A stretch of DNA of 64,000 bases from Meishania litoralis (GTDB lineage: Bacteria > Bacteroidota > Bacteroidia > Flavobacteriales > Flavobacteriaceae). Shown piece after piece: positions 1 to 9,195 of this stretch (the stretch's first letter is position 1; each line of letters starts with the position of its first letter). Made by a program: the position numbers and the translations under genes. The notes under the pieces were generated by a model that had not been told where the DNA came from, ran no database searches, and saw only the letters and a list, made by a program, of their open reading frames with translations. The stretch is from positions 310,001 through 374,000 of the forward strand of contig NZ_JBHFPV010000002.1 in the NCBI RefSeq assembly GCF_042611095.1. The letters run 5' to 3'.

Positions 1-911
1 ATTTTATGGTTATATCATTATGAAAATTGGCATATTACTGGCGAATGGAAAGGAGGTGGAATTCACCCAAATTCTAGTGGTATACGCAAAAAGGCCTCAT
101 AAAATTTTGGTTAAAACAATAGGTGAAGTGAGCGTCTATATTTTAGGGGTTTAGTAATATAGCTTCTTAATAGTTTCAATTATACAAAGGATTTCATAGT
201 AATGTTAACCAGTTACAATGTTTCCTAAAATATAGCGAATGAGCCGTTAATTGTTTCCAAAATTATATGCAGCCTTGAATTTTTGTTTCTTTTGTTTCAA
301 GACAAAAGATAATGAAACAAAAAAAAGATTAATTGAAGTTCTAAATATAACAAGTGCATAGAAATTATCTCGCAGAGTAATTTTATGCTCTTGTGGCAAG
401 CTTACGAGAATCGTCTAAAATTTTTTATTACGGATATTTTATCGAATACTCGATTTTTAATAATAGCAAAAAGGCTAGCTTTTATTTTGGCGTTGGCAAG
501 CGATGGATAATTGTGTGTAAAATAAATTGCCAGAGCAATTTGATTTTATAAAACAATCGAGCGCTTGGTAGCGGCTATTTTACATAACGGCTAATTATAG
601 ATACAAATTAATTAACGCAGCGAAGCGTTCCTATTAAATAAGTTTAATGACCCAAGTTCCAATTATTCTTATGAAAACGAATGCTTCTGGGATATTTTAC
701 ATAATACTACATTATAGCTTACAAATGGATAAACCACTCTTAATAACTAAACAATACATTTGTACTATAATTTATATTATGTAAAATACAATTTGAGATT
801 GCTTTAGCACAAACTTTACTGCTCGCCCCCCGAATATGTAGTTCTATCTGAAGGCCGTCTATTAAAACAAAGGAATAAAATTAGTTGGGTTCGAAATATA
901 AGCCGCAGCGA
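1..911. other. AT-rich region with no convincing gene; possible partial gene tails at its left edge
   Basis: I see no complete coding region here. Two frames are open from the left edge: frame 1 reaches a stop at 100-102 and frame 2 a stop at 152-154. Either could be the tail of a gene beginning outside the window, but neither is recognisable. The rest is AT-rich and dense in short repeats: tandem TTTTGTTTC copies at 281-298 answered by GAAACAAAA at 314-322, an 18-bp palindrome at 524-541, and several TTTTACATAA-type motifs in both orientations. It resembles decayed accessory DNA rather than a promoter region. Confidence 0.6.
516..788. repeat. Dispersed TATTTTACATAAT motifs in both orientations
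   Basis: TATTTTACATAAT occurs at 693-705 and its exact reverse complement at 776-788, a 13-bp inverted repeat with a 70-bp spacer. A 12-bp copy of the same motif lies at 576-587, and a shorter opposite-orientation copy (TGTAAAATA) at 516-524. An AAATTGC/GCAATTT palindrome lies between at 524-541. The function is unknown. They could be degenerate ends of small elements or protein-binding sites. Confidence 0.45.
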
Positions 912-1112
912 TTAGTTTACTACAGCACGTTCTTTATCACAGTCACTTCGCTCAGCATACGCTTTAGAATGCGTAGTCATTTCAAAAATAGTATTAGTTT
1001 CATCCATCGGTGTCTTTGTTTTATCCTGATCAGCATCAAAAACTATTAATATCAGGAGAATACCTGTTAACCAAAGGCTGTAAAAAACCAAGAAATTGCG
1101 ATGCTTTTTCAT
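912..1112 (-). CDS. Small hypothetical membrane protein
   Basis: A 66-residue frame starts with ATG at 1112. Residues about 7-25 form one hydrophobic segment flanked by lysine and arginine on the N side, so it could be a single-pass inner-membrane peptide. The C-terminal half is polar and charged. I recognise no family. It lies alone in the AT-rich left region with no operon partner and no clear promoter, so it may be a chance frame or a decayed gene. Confidence 0.3.
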   Translation of the reverse strand: MKKHRNFLVFYSLWLTGILLILIVFDADQDKTKTPMDETNTIFEMTTHSKAYAERSDCDKERAVVN

Positions 1113-1260
1113 ACCGATACAAGAATAACCTTATATCCGACAGCTTCGTATATTAAAAATGATAATCTTTTCCTAAATTAAGCGGACTTTAACATCTTTT
1201 ATCGAACAGGATACTAAAACCCAACATATTCCATCTGAAGCTTCCCTTGAATTTTTGGGA

Positions 1261-2364
1261 TTAGCGTACTTCAAAAGGAATACGGAATACGGCTTTTGGA
1301 GTTCTTTGATTTGGGTCTTTCTTTACCTCCGTGTCAAATAATCGATTTAAATTATTACCCGCCAAATCTTCCAACCGTGATTCAATGCGTACTTCAATCT
1401 TGGGCGTTGACCATTCTTCATCAGGCACAAAGCGTAATACGCTTTCATTTTCCAAGAGATTGAATTTTCCCTGGATCTGCCTATCGCCTGTATTATAGAC
1501 GCGGATCGTTTCCTTGGCCAAAAATGCATCCATAGGTTCTCCAAAGTCCATTAACAGAATTTTTACCGAATCTTCAATTTGCATGCACAACTGCCATTCT
1601 TTGGTTTTTGGCATTGTATCATCACGCGGACCCACATAGAATTTCTTGGTATACTTTTTTAGTAAGGGCGTGCCTTGAATTGATTTCCAGCTGCTATCAA
1701 TTGCCATGGTATACCTTTTGCCAGCGGTCAAGGGCAATCCCTTTTCCTTATTGGGAATCAAATCGGTCTTGATGCGGCCGGGATCCAACCAAAGGGTCAG
1801 TACCGTTCGTTCTTTGTTCCAAAGTTCGGATTCAAGTCGTAAGAAAGGTTTTATTTCGATTCCGTCGGTTTCATTGACCACCGAAATGAAATCCAGGGCA
1901 TTCTGTACTTCCTGCATGGGTTGTGCAAACTCAAAGTACATTTTTAGGAGATTCTCGGGCACGGTATCCACTTTGGGATGAATCGCTATCAGTTCAGCTC
2001 CACCCGTATTTTCCCTCTTTGGAATGGTAAACGATGCCATTACCTCGGTATTGTTTTTACGGAACGTGTACGTCAGTCCCTCGGTAAAAGGAACTACGGG
2101 TGCAAAATGATGTTTGCCCTTGTCACCGACGATAACCCCGATTACCGAAGTTTGTGATTCTTCGCCAACGAATACCCGCAGTTTTTCAATATCCATATTC
2201 GTTGAAAATGTGATGCCAACGGGCCTTTCACTTTCATAATCGACCTGTTCGATGGTAACGCTTTCTTCATGGCATCCGGCAAGAAGAATCGAACAAAAAA
2301 AGATCAAGTACCACTTGATCTTTTTGATCTTTTTAAATGTGTTATGTGCGCATACTACATCCAT
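1261..2364 (-). CDS. Lipoprotein with SbsA/Big_5-type Ig-like domains
   Basis: A 367-residue protein has a basic N-terminus, a hydrophobic run and a lipobox ending at Cys31 (LLAGC), so it is probably a membrane-anchored lipoprotein. Two stretches (about residues 125-240 and 250-345) have the look of bacterial SbsA/Big_5 Ig-like domains: a 'FAQPM'/'FGEPM' motif, later strands, and an 'EDLAGN' ending typical of this fold. The ATG at 2364 lies inside the last 10 bases of the upstream gene (stop at 2355), so the two are translationally coupled. No catalytic motif is visible. A role in binding or presenting a surface partner, perhaps the upstream secreted protein, is inference. Confidence 0.8.
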   Translation of the reverse strand: MDVVCAHNTFKKIKKIKWYLIFFCSILLAGCHEESVTIEQVDYESERPVGITFSTNMDIEKLRVFVGEESQTSVIGVIVGDKGKHHFAPVVPFTEGLTYTFRKNNTEVMASFTIPKRENTGGAELIAIHPKVDTVPENLLKMYFEFAQPMQEVQNALDFISVVNETDGIEIKPFLRLESELWNKERTVLTLWLDPGRIKTDLIPNKEKGLPLTAGKRYTMAIDSSWKSIQGTPLLKKYTKKFYVGPRDDTMPKTKEWQLCMQIEDSVKILLMDFGEPMDAFLAKETIRVYNTGDRQIQGKFNLLENESVLRFVPDEEWSTPKIEVRIESRLEDLAGNNLNRLFDTEVKKDPNQRTPKAVFRIPFEVR

Positions 2365-3476
2365 TCCGTAGTGCGAACACGTAACCTTAAATCTCCATCA
2401 GATTGCCGCTGGAGGTATATGACATGGGTGGCATCGAGATTGTCCATTTGCAAAACGTACGGAAATGGCAAGTTGTCATACGGTACACCCTCGGTCTCGG
2501 CAAAGACTGGTACGGGATCGGTCAGGGATTCCTTGAAATCGGCAATATCGTCGTATTTGATACGCATTACGGGTCTGTTGCTGTTCGACATCAAAAAGTA
2601 GGTGCTCCCCTCCCTTTCATATGAAATCATATCCAAGGGCGAATTACCGGCACCCAATTCGGCCACGGTACGGCCTTTGGTATGCTTTCCTTCTTTGAGT
2701 TCATCCAACGGAAACAATACCAGCGGAGTACAGGTATAGCTTGCCATAAGGTGGTCAACACCGTCCAATTTTATAACGTCGAAGGTCTTGATGGGCGCAT
2801 GTGTTTCATACTCGCCATGTGCCGCATGCCAAATTTCCAAGGAGGCATACTCTTGGCCATCTTTAAAGGGAAACGGTATCTTTCTAAAGGTAGAACCGAA
2901 TTCTTTATTCGACAGGCCGGAAACCAAAACCTGTCCATCGTGAAACTTTAGGTCCGAAATCGCCCAGGTACGTAGTGGTCTTTCCCATTTATCTTTGGCA
3001 TCTGCAGGTATCGGATCGGTCAATTCGATTTTTGAATAACTTACATCCTTCAAGGAAATGTTTTCGAACCCCTCTCCTTTCAATTTGAGCAAAACCGGAG
3101 TTCCGTCCGCTGCTTGAACCGAAAAATAGACGTTTCTGGAAATTGGGTTCACGGCCATGTCCGTTATCTTTATATTCTCAACTGTGGTGCCCAACGCCGA
3201 TGCCACTTTCTTGTCAAACCCATTTATATTGATTTCGGTAGCTGGTGCTGCGGTCTTCACATCTTTGGTATTCAGCGCATAAATGGCCGCACTTTTTGAA
3301 TCCCCTAAGAATAAGATGCCTTCAGGGCCAAAGCTTATATGATTGATCGAGGCTATCCCAGGGTTTCCGGTTACGAAATTTTCAGTCAGATTTGAATCTG
3401 ATTCGATAGCGGTCGTGGCGGATAAGGTCAACAAGACCATTGCGATCAGTGCGAAAGCAGGTACGATTTTTTTCAT
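2355..3476 (-). CDS. Secreted protein of unknown function, possibly beta-propeller-like
   Basis: A 373-residue protein has an N-terminal signal peptide (hydrophobic residues about 5-22 after MKK). The mature part is rich in beta-strand and turn patterns, with repeated 'GPEGILFLGD' and 'VNPISRNVYFSV' segments that recall six-bladed propellers of the NHL/SMP-30 type, but I cannot assign a family. It is the first gene of a two-gene operon and overlaps the Ig-like lipoprotein by 10 bp. The ATG at 3476 is the only start preceding the signal peptide. Function unknown; export to the periplasm or cell surface is well supported. Confidence 0.8.
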   Translation of the reverse strand: MKKIVPAFALIAMVLLTLSATTAIESDSNLTENFVTGNPGIASINHISFGPEGILFLGDSKSAAIYALNTKDVKTAAPATEININGFDKKVASALGTTVENIKITDMAVNPISRNVYFSVQAADGTPVLLKLKGEGFENISLKDVSYSKIELTDPIPADAKDKWERPLRTWAISDLKFHDGQVLVSGLSNKEFGSTFRKIPFPFKDGQEYASLEIWHAAHGEYETHAPIKTFDVIKLDGVDHLMASYTCTPLVLFPLDELKEGKHTKGRTVAELGAGNSPLDMISYEREGSTYFLMSNSNRPVMRIKYDDIADFKESLTDPVPVFAETEGVPYDNLPFPYVLQMDNLDATHVIYLQRQSDGDLRLRVRTTEWM

Positions 3477-3600
3477 TTCTCAAGTGGAATTAGTTCCCCA
3501 TTAAAGTATTAAATCCTCAATTTTAATGTAGAACCTATTCGCCAATTAACTCAATTTTAACACGTTAACCCTACTAAGACAGGGAGTTGATTTATCAAGG

Positions 3601-4476
3601 CTATTCCTGAACAAGGTCTTGAAGTGTGACTACACGATAATCAGGAGAAGATCGGGATACAAAATTCAGTATCGGTAGATGACCGGCCCCAATGAGCAGG
3701 AAGACTTTGTCCTTTCCAGGATCCGTGATTCCTACAATATTGGCGAAGATCCTCAAATTACGGGTGTACCACCATATCGCACCGTCCGCCCCAAAATAAT
3801 CATCGCCCGCGTTCATTTTGAAATTTCCTATCAAATAATGACCGTGACCGATGCGCATTCCTTCCGGGTCATTTTCGTTCAACAATTGTTCCAGTAGTGT
3901 CAATTGCATTTTTTGCTCATCTTCCTTGGCGTACATGGCCATAAACTTATTATGTAACATCTCGTCGCGTGCAACGATTTCCTCCCCCAATTTCTTAGTG
4001 AAATATGCCTCCTTTTCTTTGTAGGCCTCCTCAGTCTTATAGTCGTCAAAATTCCGGGCTGGGGCATCTACCGCATATAATTTCTTATGGCCGAGCTCCT
4101 TCCCCATCCGGAATCCTATTTGGTATATCTCATTGGACTTCAATTCAAAACGCCCCGCGAGATATTCATTATATAAAGAATCAAGGCTTGATTGTCGGGA
4201 CTTTTTCCATTCCACCGCGATCTTGTTGGGTTTGAACTTACGTATTTGGTCGAGCACGTCCTGTAGCTCCCCTTGCCTTTTGGGGGAAAGAATATCAACG
4301 TCGTGTTTTGGTTTGTAGCCATCGAGTCCGGCATCCTTGAAATGGAAAGTCCCCAATAAAAATAGGTCTGATGTATCGACATCCGAAAAATGGCCTTCAT
4401 GGGGCTTTTCGAGGTCTTGGCCTGAAATGACCGTTGCGGAGAAAAATCCAATAATTAGAAGTGCGAGGTGTCTCAT
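3601..4476 (-). CDS. DUF5694-family secreted protein (TraB/ChaN-like fold)
   Basis: A 291-residue protein. The frame extends to a TTG at 4506, but the ATG at 4476 begins a clean signal peptide (MRHLALLIIGFFSA...), so I use that start. The mature domain opens with 'FLLGTFHF' and later has 'KIAVEWK', 'YAVDAP' and 'LIGAGHL', the pattern of DUF5694 proteins, which are distantly like TraB/ChaN proteins. The conserved HF, E and GxGH motifs may bind metal, but the activity is not established. It stands between two other secreted-protein genes on the same strand, 64 bp from the end of the S41-like gene. Confidence 0.8.
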   Translation of the reverse strand: MRHLALLIIGFFSATVISGQDLEKPHEGHFSDVDTSDLFLLGTFHFKDAGLDGYKPKHDVDILSPKRQGELQDVLDQIRKFKPNKIAVEWKKSRQSSLDSLYNEYLAGRFELKSNEIYQIGFRMGKELGHKKLYAVDAPARNFDDYKTEEAYKEKEAYFTKKLGEEIVARDEMLHNKFMAMYAKEDEQKMQLTLLEQLLNENDPEGMRIGHGHYLIGNFKMNAGDDYFGADGAIWWYTRNLRIFANIVGITDPGKDKVFLLIGAGHLPILNFVSRSSPDYRVVTLQDLVQE

Positions 4477-4540
4477 GATGGTTGGTTTATTTGATTTAAA
4501 AGACAATTCACAACCCGAATTGTTACACCTCGCATACCTT

Positions 4541-6154
4541 CTATTTTTTCTCGCTCAATGTTTTTGCCTTTGCAAAGGCTCCATCGGCCTCTTTGTCTTT
4601 GCCCATTCCCTTGAACGCCTTGCCAAGGCCTTCCCACATTTCGGGGTCTTTGGGATAGTATTCGGAAAACATTCCGTAAAGAAATACCGCACCTTCAAAT
4701 TGCTCTTGAAACAATAGATTCCTTCCGACCTGTTTGAATTCCTTATCAAAGGGAATATGTGCGTACACGGGATCTTTTACGATACGGGTGGCATCCGTTT
4801 TGAGCTGCTCCATCTTGCCTGCGATGAACAATTTGGTAAAATGGTCCATTGGGTTGACCAAAAAGGAATCGAAATCGTAGTTCATCGCCATTTCCAGCAC
4901 TGGGTCTTGATTGGTGCTATATTCCGCAAAGGTAGGTTCTATAAAAACTTGGGGAGTCGTGGCATCGGCATTCTCCCAAGGGGCCTTATCCTGCCACCAG
5001 GCAAACGAAAGGTAGGCATTGAGTTTAGAATTGGGCAGTGTTGTTTTTTTGGTGTCACCATAAAAATTCTTGTTTTCCGCGGTAGGTTCGCCTACCATAA
5101 TGGCATTCGTATAATTCTCTATCTCATTGGTCAGGTTTTGACAGGCCGAAAAAGTTTGTCGACCAATAATGTAAATGAACTTACCCTTTTTATTGAGTTC
5201 CGGGCGCGCCATTATCCCTTGAATGAGCGGTTTGTTATTGTAGTTATTGCCGCCCCCGTTCAAGCGCACATCATAGATAAGCTTCTGTACATCGTTGGTG
5301 TCGATAAAATCAAAGAGCCGTTTGTAAAACTCAGCCAAGCTTTCGGTTTCATGATTGAAAACGGAGCTCTGTCTGACATATAGTGTTTTCGAATCGGACA
5401 AATACTCATAATGATAATACTTTTCAAAAAGATGCTTGAGATAGAACGGGGGCTCCCCTGCTCCCCTAGCGCTGACCCATAATTCGTTGGGTAGCGTTAA
5501 ATTGTAGTCACGTGAAAGTTCATTGTATGCGATACTTGGTAGTTCATACGTGATGACCTTGCCTTCTTTTTCAAGTGTCAGCGATACGTTCTTGCCGTTA
5601 TCGGGAATCACTCCTTGAGCGTGTAAAACGGCGGGTACGGTCAAAAATCGGAGCCCGTAGGCTTTGAAATAGCTATTGTTTTCGACCGGCACTACGGGTC
5701 GTATCATTTTTAGGGCCTCATCGATTGGGTACTCCCCTACTTTGATCACTTTCGCGGCCAGTATCTTCGTGTGTTCCTTTAGAGCCCCTTCCACAAAAAT
5801 CCCGTCTTTGAAATGGTAAAGGTTTATGGGCAACACCCCATCTTTGGCAATGGTACTGAAGGGTATTTGCGTGTGTCCATATTCAAACAGCGATACGATT
5901 CTCGAAAGGCCGACCCTGATTTCGTGTTCCTCCAGATTCGGAATTTCGACATACAAGTTCTCTACTTCAGCATCCCAAACTTTCTTTTCCACTTTTTTGA
6001 ATAGGAAGGGAAAATCGGCATGTACGGTTTTCTGCAAAAAACGGAGGTCTTCTTGCCATTGTGCGGCCGTTAATACTTCTTGACCAAAAGCACTTCCTGA
6101 TAATGTCAGGAAGATTACTATCAAAATAAATTGTTTGAAGGAATTTGTTCGCAT
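4541..6154 (-). CDS. S41-family (tail-specific) peptidase-like protein with C-terminal TPR
   Basis: A 537-residue protein with a signal peptide (cleavage probably near residue 25, after FGQ). Residues about 255-400 form the S41 peptidase core: 'LYVRQSSVF', 'KLIYDVRLNGGGNN' and 'GRQTFSACQN', where Ser336 occupies the usual nucleophile position. The family usually has Ala after this Ser, as here. The N-terminal part lacks an obvious PDZ domain. The last 70 residues look like one or two TPR units. It is probably periplasmic. The 153 bp upstream would hold its promoter. Because the family often contains inactive members, protease activity is likely but not certain. Confidence 0.85.
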   Translation of the reverse strand: MRTNSFKQFILIVIFLTLSGSAFGQEVLTAAQWQEDLRFLQKTVHADFPFLFKKVEKKVWDAEVENLYVEIPNLEEHEIRVGLSRIVSLFEYGHTQIPFSTIAKDGVLPINLYHFKDGIFVEGALKEHTKILAAKVIKVGEYPIDEALKMIRPVVPVENNSYFKAYGLRFLTVPAVLHAQGVIPDNGKNVSLTLEKEGKVITYELPSIAYNELSRDYNLTLPNELWVSARGAGEPPFYLKHLFEKYYHYEYLSDSKTLYVRQSSVFNHETESLAEFYKRLFDFIDTNDVQKLIYDVRLNGGGNNYNNKPLIQGIMARPELNKKGKFIYIIGRQTFSACQNLTNEIENYTNAIMVGEPTAENKNFYGDTKKTTLPNSKLNAYLSFAWWQDKAPWENADATTPQVFIEPTFAEYSTNQDPVLEMAMNYDFDSFLVNPMDHFTKLFIAGKMEQLKTDATRIVKDPVYAHIPFDKEFKQVGRNLLFQEQFEGAVFLYGMFSEYYPKDPEMWEGLGKAFKGMGKDKEADGAFAKAKTLSEKK

Positions 6155-6307
6155 GGTTTTTCGTTTGATTATTTATATCCAGTGCAAAGAAGCATTATAA
6201 TCAACTAAACTCAATGGATTATTTTACCGAAACGTTGAAAAAAGCGAGTGGATTGTGTATTAAGGTGTTCAGACAAACAAAATAGAGATTACAATTGAAC
6301 AACCTAT

Positions 6308-6847
6308 TCAATCCTCAAGCGCTACCACATTCCCCGAATAACGGATTCGATTGCGGTGTGAGCTCCAGATATCGGCCCAGACCGATAAATTCGGAAACAG
6401 TTTGAGTCTTACGAAAAAAGTTTCGGAGGACTCATTAATCGTGAAATTCACATCATAACTATTATCGCGTTCGTTCTTGGTCACCTCAATCTCTCTCGGA
6501 ACCCCATCAAATTCGATACCGGTTTTGTTATTGTAACCCCCACCCATTTGACGTTCCCCGAAATAAGGTAAATTCGATGATACGGAATCCCTTTGCATAC
6601 GTACGAAGTGATTCGCACTGGTCAGGTCGATGCGGTTTATCGTATTGCCGGGCTGGATCAATCCGCTATTCGCGATTTGGTTCAAGGCCCGGGTCGGCAG
6701 CGGTTGCATGCTGTTCATCTCGATTTTGAACCCAAGGTTTTGTATCATCGAATCCAACTTTGGATTGCTTTCAGAAACCGTTCGCGAGGCCCCACAAGCC
6801 GCCAATAAAAACATTGAAATGATGAGTAGTGTTGTTTTATATTTCAT
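6308..6847 (-). CDS. DUF4251 lipoprotein
   Basis: A 179-residue protein with a lipobox ending at Cys18 (LLAAC). The sequence matches the DUF4251 family of Bacteroidota: 'MQPLPTRALNQIANSGLIQPGNTINRID' region, then 'FVRMQRDSVSSNLPYFGER' and a beta-rich C-terminus. The family has no known activity. It begins 11 bp after the stop of the protein-isoaspartate methyltransferase gene, so it is the last gene of the cupin-methyltransferase-DUF4251 unit. Confidence 0.88.
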   Translation of the reverse strand: MKYKTTLLIISMFLLAACGASRTVSESNPKLDSMIQNLGFKIEMNSMQPLPTRALNQIANSGLIQPGNTINRIDLTSANHFVRMQRDSVSSNLPYFGERQMGGGYNNKTGIEFDGVPREIEVTKNERDNSYDVNFTINESSETFFVRLKLFPNLSVWADIWSSHRNRIRYSGNVVALED

Positions 6848-6858
6848 AATAATTTCAT

Positions 6859-7557
6859 TTAATCCTTCTCACGGGTAAACGGCACAAAACGTACCGGCAT
6901 AAGATTCCTTTTGCAGATCTTGTTTTTCCTTTTCGTAACCAGAACCAATTGACGAACAGCATTATGCGGCCCCACGGGAATAATCATGCGACCACCATGT
7001 TCCAATTGTTCTACCAATGCCATGGGAATTTCTTCAGCTCCTGCCGTTACCATGACGGCATTGAAAGGTGCCTTTTCGGGCCAACCGTAATAACCATCCC
7101 CAGTCATGACAATTACGTTGTCATAACCTAGGTTCGATAACCGTTTTTTAGCTTTTAGCGCTAGTTCCTCAATAATTTCAATGGTGTATACCGAGTCTAC
7201 GATTTTACCTAACACTGCTGCCTGAAAACCTGAACCTGTTCCTATTTCGAGTACCCTGTCCGACTTTTTCAGCTGCAAGGCTTCTGTCATAAAAGCTACG
7301 ATTTAAGGCTGTGAAATGGTTTGCCCGCTTCCGATGGGCAATGGCCTATCCAGATACGACAAATGTCGAATATCTTCGGGGACAAATTTATGTCGTGGTA
7401 CGTTCAGCATGGCGGTCAACGTCCGTAAGTCTGAAACCCCTCTGGCTTGAATTTGGTTTTCGACCATGGCACGTCGGAGCGAAGTATAGCTATCTTGGGC
7501 CAAAAGCATTCCTATACTTGACCAAATACTTATTGCATATACCGTAATACGTTTCAT
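6859..7557 (-). pseudogene. pcm: Protein-L-isoaspartate O-methyltransferase interrupted by one in-frame stop codon
   Basis: The two halves are in the same frame. Residues 1-84 from ATG 7557 (an earlier TTG at 7563 is less likely) contain a signal peptide and the PCMT start motifs 'RRAMVENQIQARGVSD' and 'LPIGSGQTISQP'. TAA at 7303-7305 then stands where the family has Tyr in 'QPYIVA'. After the stop the frame continues I-V-A-F-M-T-E-A and the SAM motif 'VLEIGTGSGFQAAVL', then runs to the natural C-terminus at 6859. A single base change (TAC or TAT to TAA) explains it. The enzyme would methylate damaged isoaspartyl residues of exported proteins. It is a pseudogene unless the stop is a sequencing error or is read through; the C-terminal part could restart at ATG 7290 but would lack the N-terminal domain. 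Confidence 0.85.
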
Positions 7558-7601
7558 TGACAATAATTAAGTTACCAAAAATGCAATAAGATGTCAATCG
7601 G

Positions 7602-7973
7602 CTACTTTCGCAGGTAGTCGTCGCTACCATCAAGCCAATCTTCGCGTATGGGCGACCAAGTATCGATACCTTCGACATCGCCGATCATTAAAGCGGCATG
7701 CGGTACGTTGGCAGGAATGACAACGGTTTCCCCAGCATGTAGATCCATCACCTCTTCTTTATCCTTGCCGAACCAAAATCGTACCGTTCCCGATAGCACC
7801 TGACTGATCTGCTCGCTCTCATGGTGATGCAACGGCACTTCAAAACCGTCTTTGAATTTCATTCTGGCGATCATTATCTTTTCCCCGTAGACCAGTTTAC
7901 GCTCCATTTGCGGGGTCACATTCTCTACGGGCACTTCGTTCCAATGTATCTTATTCAGTTTCATGGTTTCCAT
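7602..7973 (-). CDS. Single-domain cupin
   Basis: A 123-residue, probably cytosolic protein. The cupin_2 barrel is clear: motif 1 'PLHHHESEQISQVLSG' supplies the metal-binding His cluster and Glu, and motif 2 'GETVVIPANVPHAAL' supplies the last His. Starts at ATG 7973 or ATG 7964 are both possible. It is the first gene of a unit followed 44 bp later by the interrupted isoaspartyl methyltransferase gene. The substrate is unknown, as small cupins range from isomerases and dioxygenases to ligand sensors. Confidence 0.88.
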   Translation of the reverse strand: METMKLNKIHWNEVPVENVTPQMERKLVYGEKIMIARMKFKDGFEVPLHHHESEQISQVLSGTVRFWFGKDKEEVMDLHAGETVVIPANVPHAALMIGDVEGIDTWSPIREDWLDGSDDYLRK

Positions 7974-7983
7974 TTTTGATCAG

Positions 7984-9195
7984 CTAAAAATATTGTTTTA
8001 ACACATAGGCTGTTCGTACCTTACTTTTTTCTTCGGTAATATGCGTCCATGCGAAGTAAATTTTATCGCCGACCATTTCCATTTGCGGAAATCCGGTTTT
8101 TCGCGAGGCGTCCAGCGGCGCAATTGCATGTATTTTTCCCTTTGTGCCATTGCGATTGACCTTTGCCGCGTTCAGCACGGCCCCATTTTCATCGGCCTCC
8201 ATCCAACTAACGAAGGCGTTTTCTTCGTCCAACATCAGTACATCGACCCGGCCAATGGCATTGATAGCGCTGATCTGTATCGGGGCATCGAAGGTCGCAC
8301 CACCATCTTCCGAAAAAATCAAGTTCACTGCTGGCCGATCATTGGCCGCCGTAAACCAGGCAACGGCAAGGCGATTCCCCAACGCAGCCGCCTTGGGTCC
8401 GTTTACGGGGCATCCCTTTATTTGCCAACCATCCTCATGAATACTTTTCGGGGCCGACCACTGCCCTTTCACTTGCCTTACAATACTGATATCCCTAATC
8501 TCGTCTTCCGAACGATCTCTATAAATAACAACCGGACCATTATGTGTAATCGCAGCAGTAGTTTGGCAACAATCACAAGTTCTGGCATCGAGTTCCTGCT
8601 CGTCTATAAGGGTACCGTCAACGTCAATTTTAGCAGCTCGAACGGCCATGGCTCCCCGCTTCCCTACTTCATTTTCAATGGTGTTTCTACCGTCCAACCA
8701 GGTTATGAAAAATCCGTTTTCATAGGGCAATGAACTAACGAAGCCGTGCTCGGTCGGGGTATTGTCGGTGTGCAATGGCAAATCGGTTGTCCATTGCCCC
8801 TCGTCCGTTTTTTTCAGGTTCAGTTTAACGTCGTAGGAATACGTTCCCTCCGAGGATTTTTTAAGGATATGGCTCAACAAATGTCCTTGGTTTTCGCTGA
8901 TGGCCGGAAAGTCGGCCCAATTGACGAACCAATCCCCTCCCGCGACCACTACTTGGGGTGCTGACCATGTTTGCCCTTCCAATCGGCTATATTTCAATGC
9001 CATCAAACTGTCGTCGGCAGGTTCCACCCACGACAATAAAGCGCTTTTGCCGTCGGAAAAAAGAAAAGGAAGGGCACTACCCATCCCTGCCGGATTGTCC
9101 ATCTGATGTGTTAATGGTTCTTCGCTCTTTGGCTGTTCATTGCAGCTTTGTAGGCAAAGCATGACACCTAAAACCAAACAGCCCCATTTTCTCAT
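7984..9195 (-). CDS. Sialidase-like (BNR-type propeller) lipoprotein with a CxCC cluster
   Basis: A 403-residue lipoprotein (lipobox LQSC, Cys18). The mature chain has blades with 'SEDGGATF', 'TWSAP' and 'QWSAP' motifs like the Asp-box/BNR propellers of the sialidase superfamily. The usual sialidase catalytic Arg triad and Tyr/Glu pair are not evident, so glycosidase activity is doubtful. Unusual is Cys207-x-Cys209-Cys210, with another Cys at 262. The gene overlaps the upstream TlpA-redoxin gene by four bases (ATGA, 9192-9195), so the two are co-translated. A redox- or metal-linked role for the cysteines is inference. Confidence 0.8.
   Translation of the reverse strand: MRKWGCLVLGVMLCLQSCNEQPKSEEPLTHQMDNPAGMGSALPFLFSDGKSALLSWVEPADDSLMALKYSRLEGQTWSAPQVVVAGGDWFVNWADFPAISENQGHLLSHILKKSSEGTYSYDVKLNLKKTDEGQWTTDLPLHTDNTPTEHGFVSSLPYENGFFITWLDGRNTIENEVGKRGAMAVRAAKIDVDGTLIDEQELDARTCDCCQTTAAITHNGPVVIYRDRSEDEIRDISIVRQVKGQWSAPKSIHEDGWQIKGCPVNGPKAAALGNRLAVAWFTAANDRPAVNLIFSEDGGATFDAPIQISAINAIGRVDVLMLDEENAFVSWMEADENGAVLNAAKVNRNGTKGKIHAIAPLDASRKTGFPQMEMVGDKIYFAWTHITEEKSKVRTAYVLKQYF

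Noticed and set aside
4757..5383. A 208-codon plus-strand frame opposite the S41-like gene.
   Set aside because: It is antisense to a well-supported protease-like gene and its translation has no domain features.
7290..7305. A frameshift between the two halves of the isoaspartyl methyltransferase.
   Set aside because: Counting codons from 7557 shows that both halves share one frame; the only break is a TAA codon, so it is a nonsense change and not an insertion or deletion.
8041..8733. A 230-codon plus-strand frame opposite the sialidase-like gene.
   Set aside because: It is antisense to a gene with a lipobox and propeller motifs; no recognisable features of its own.
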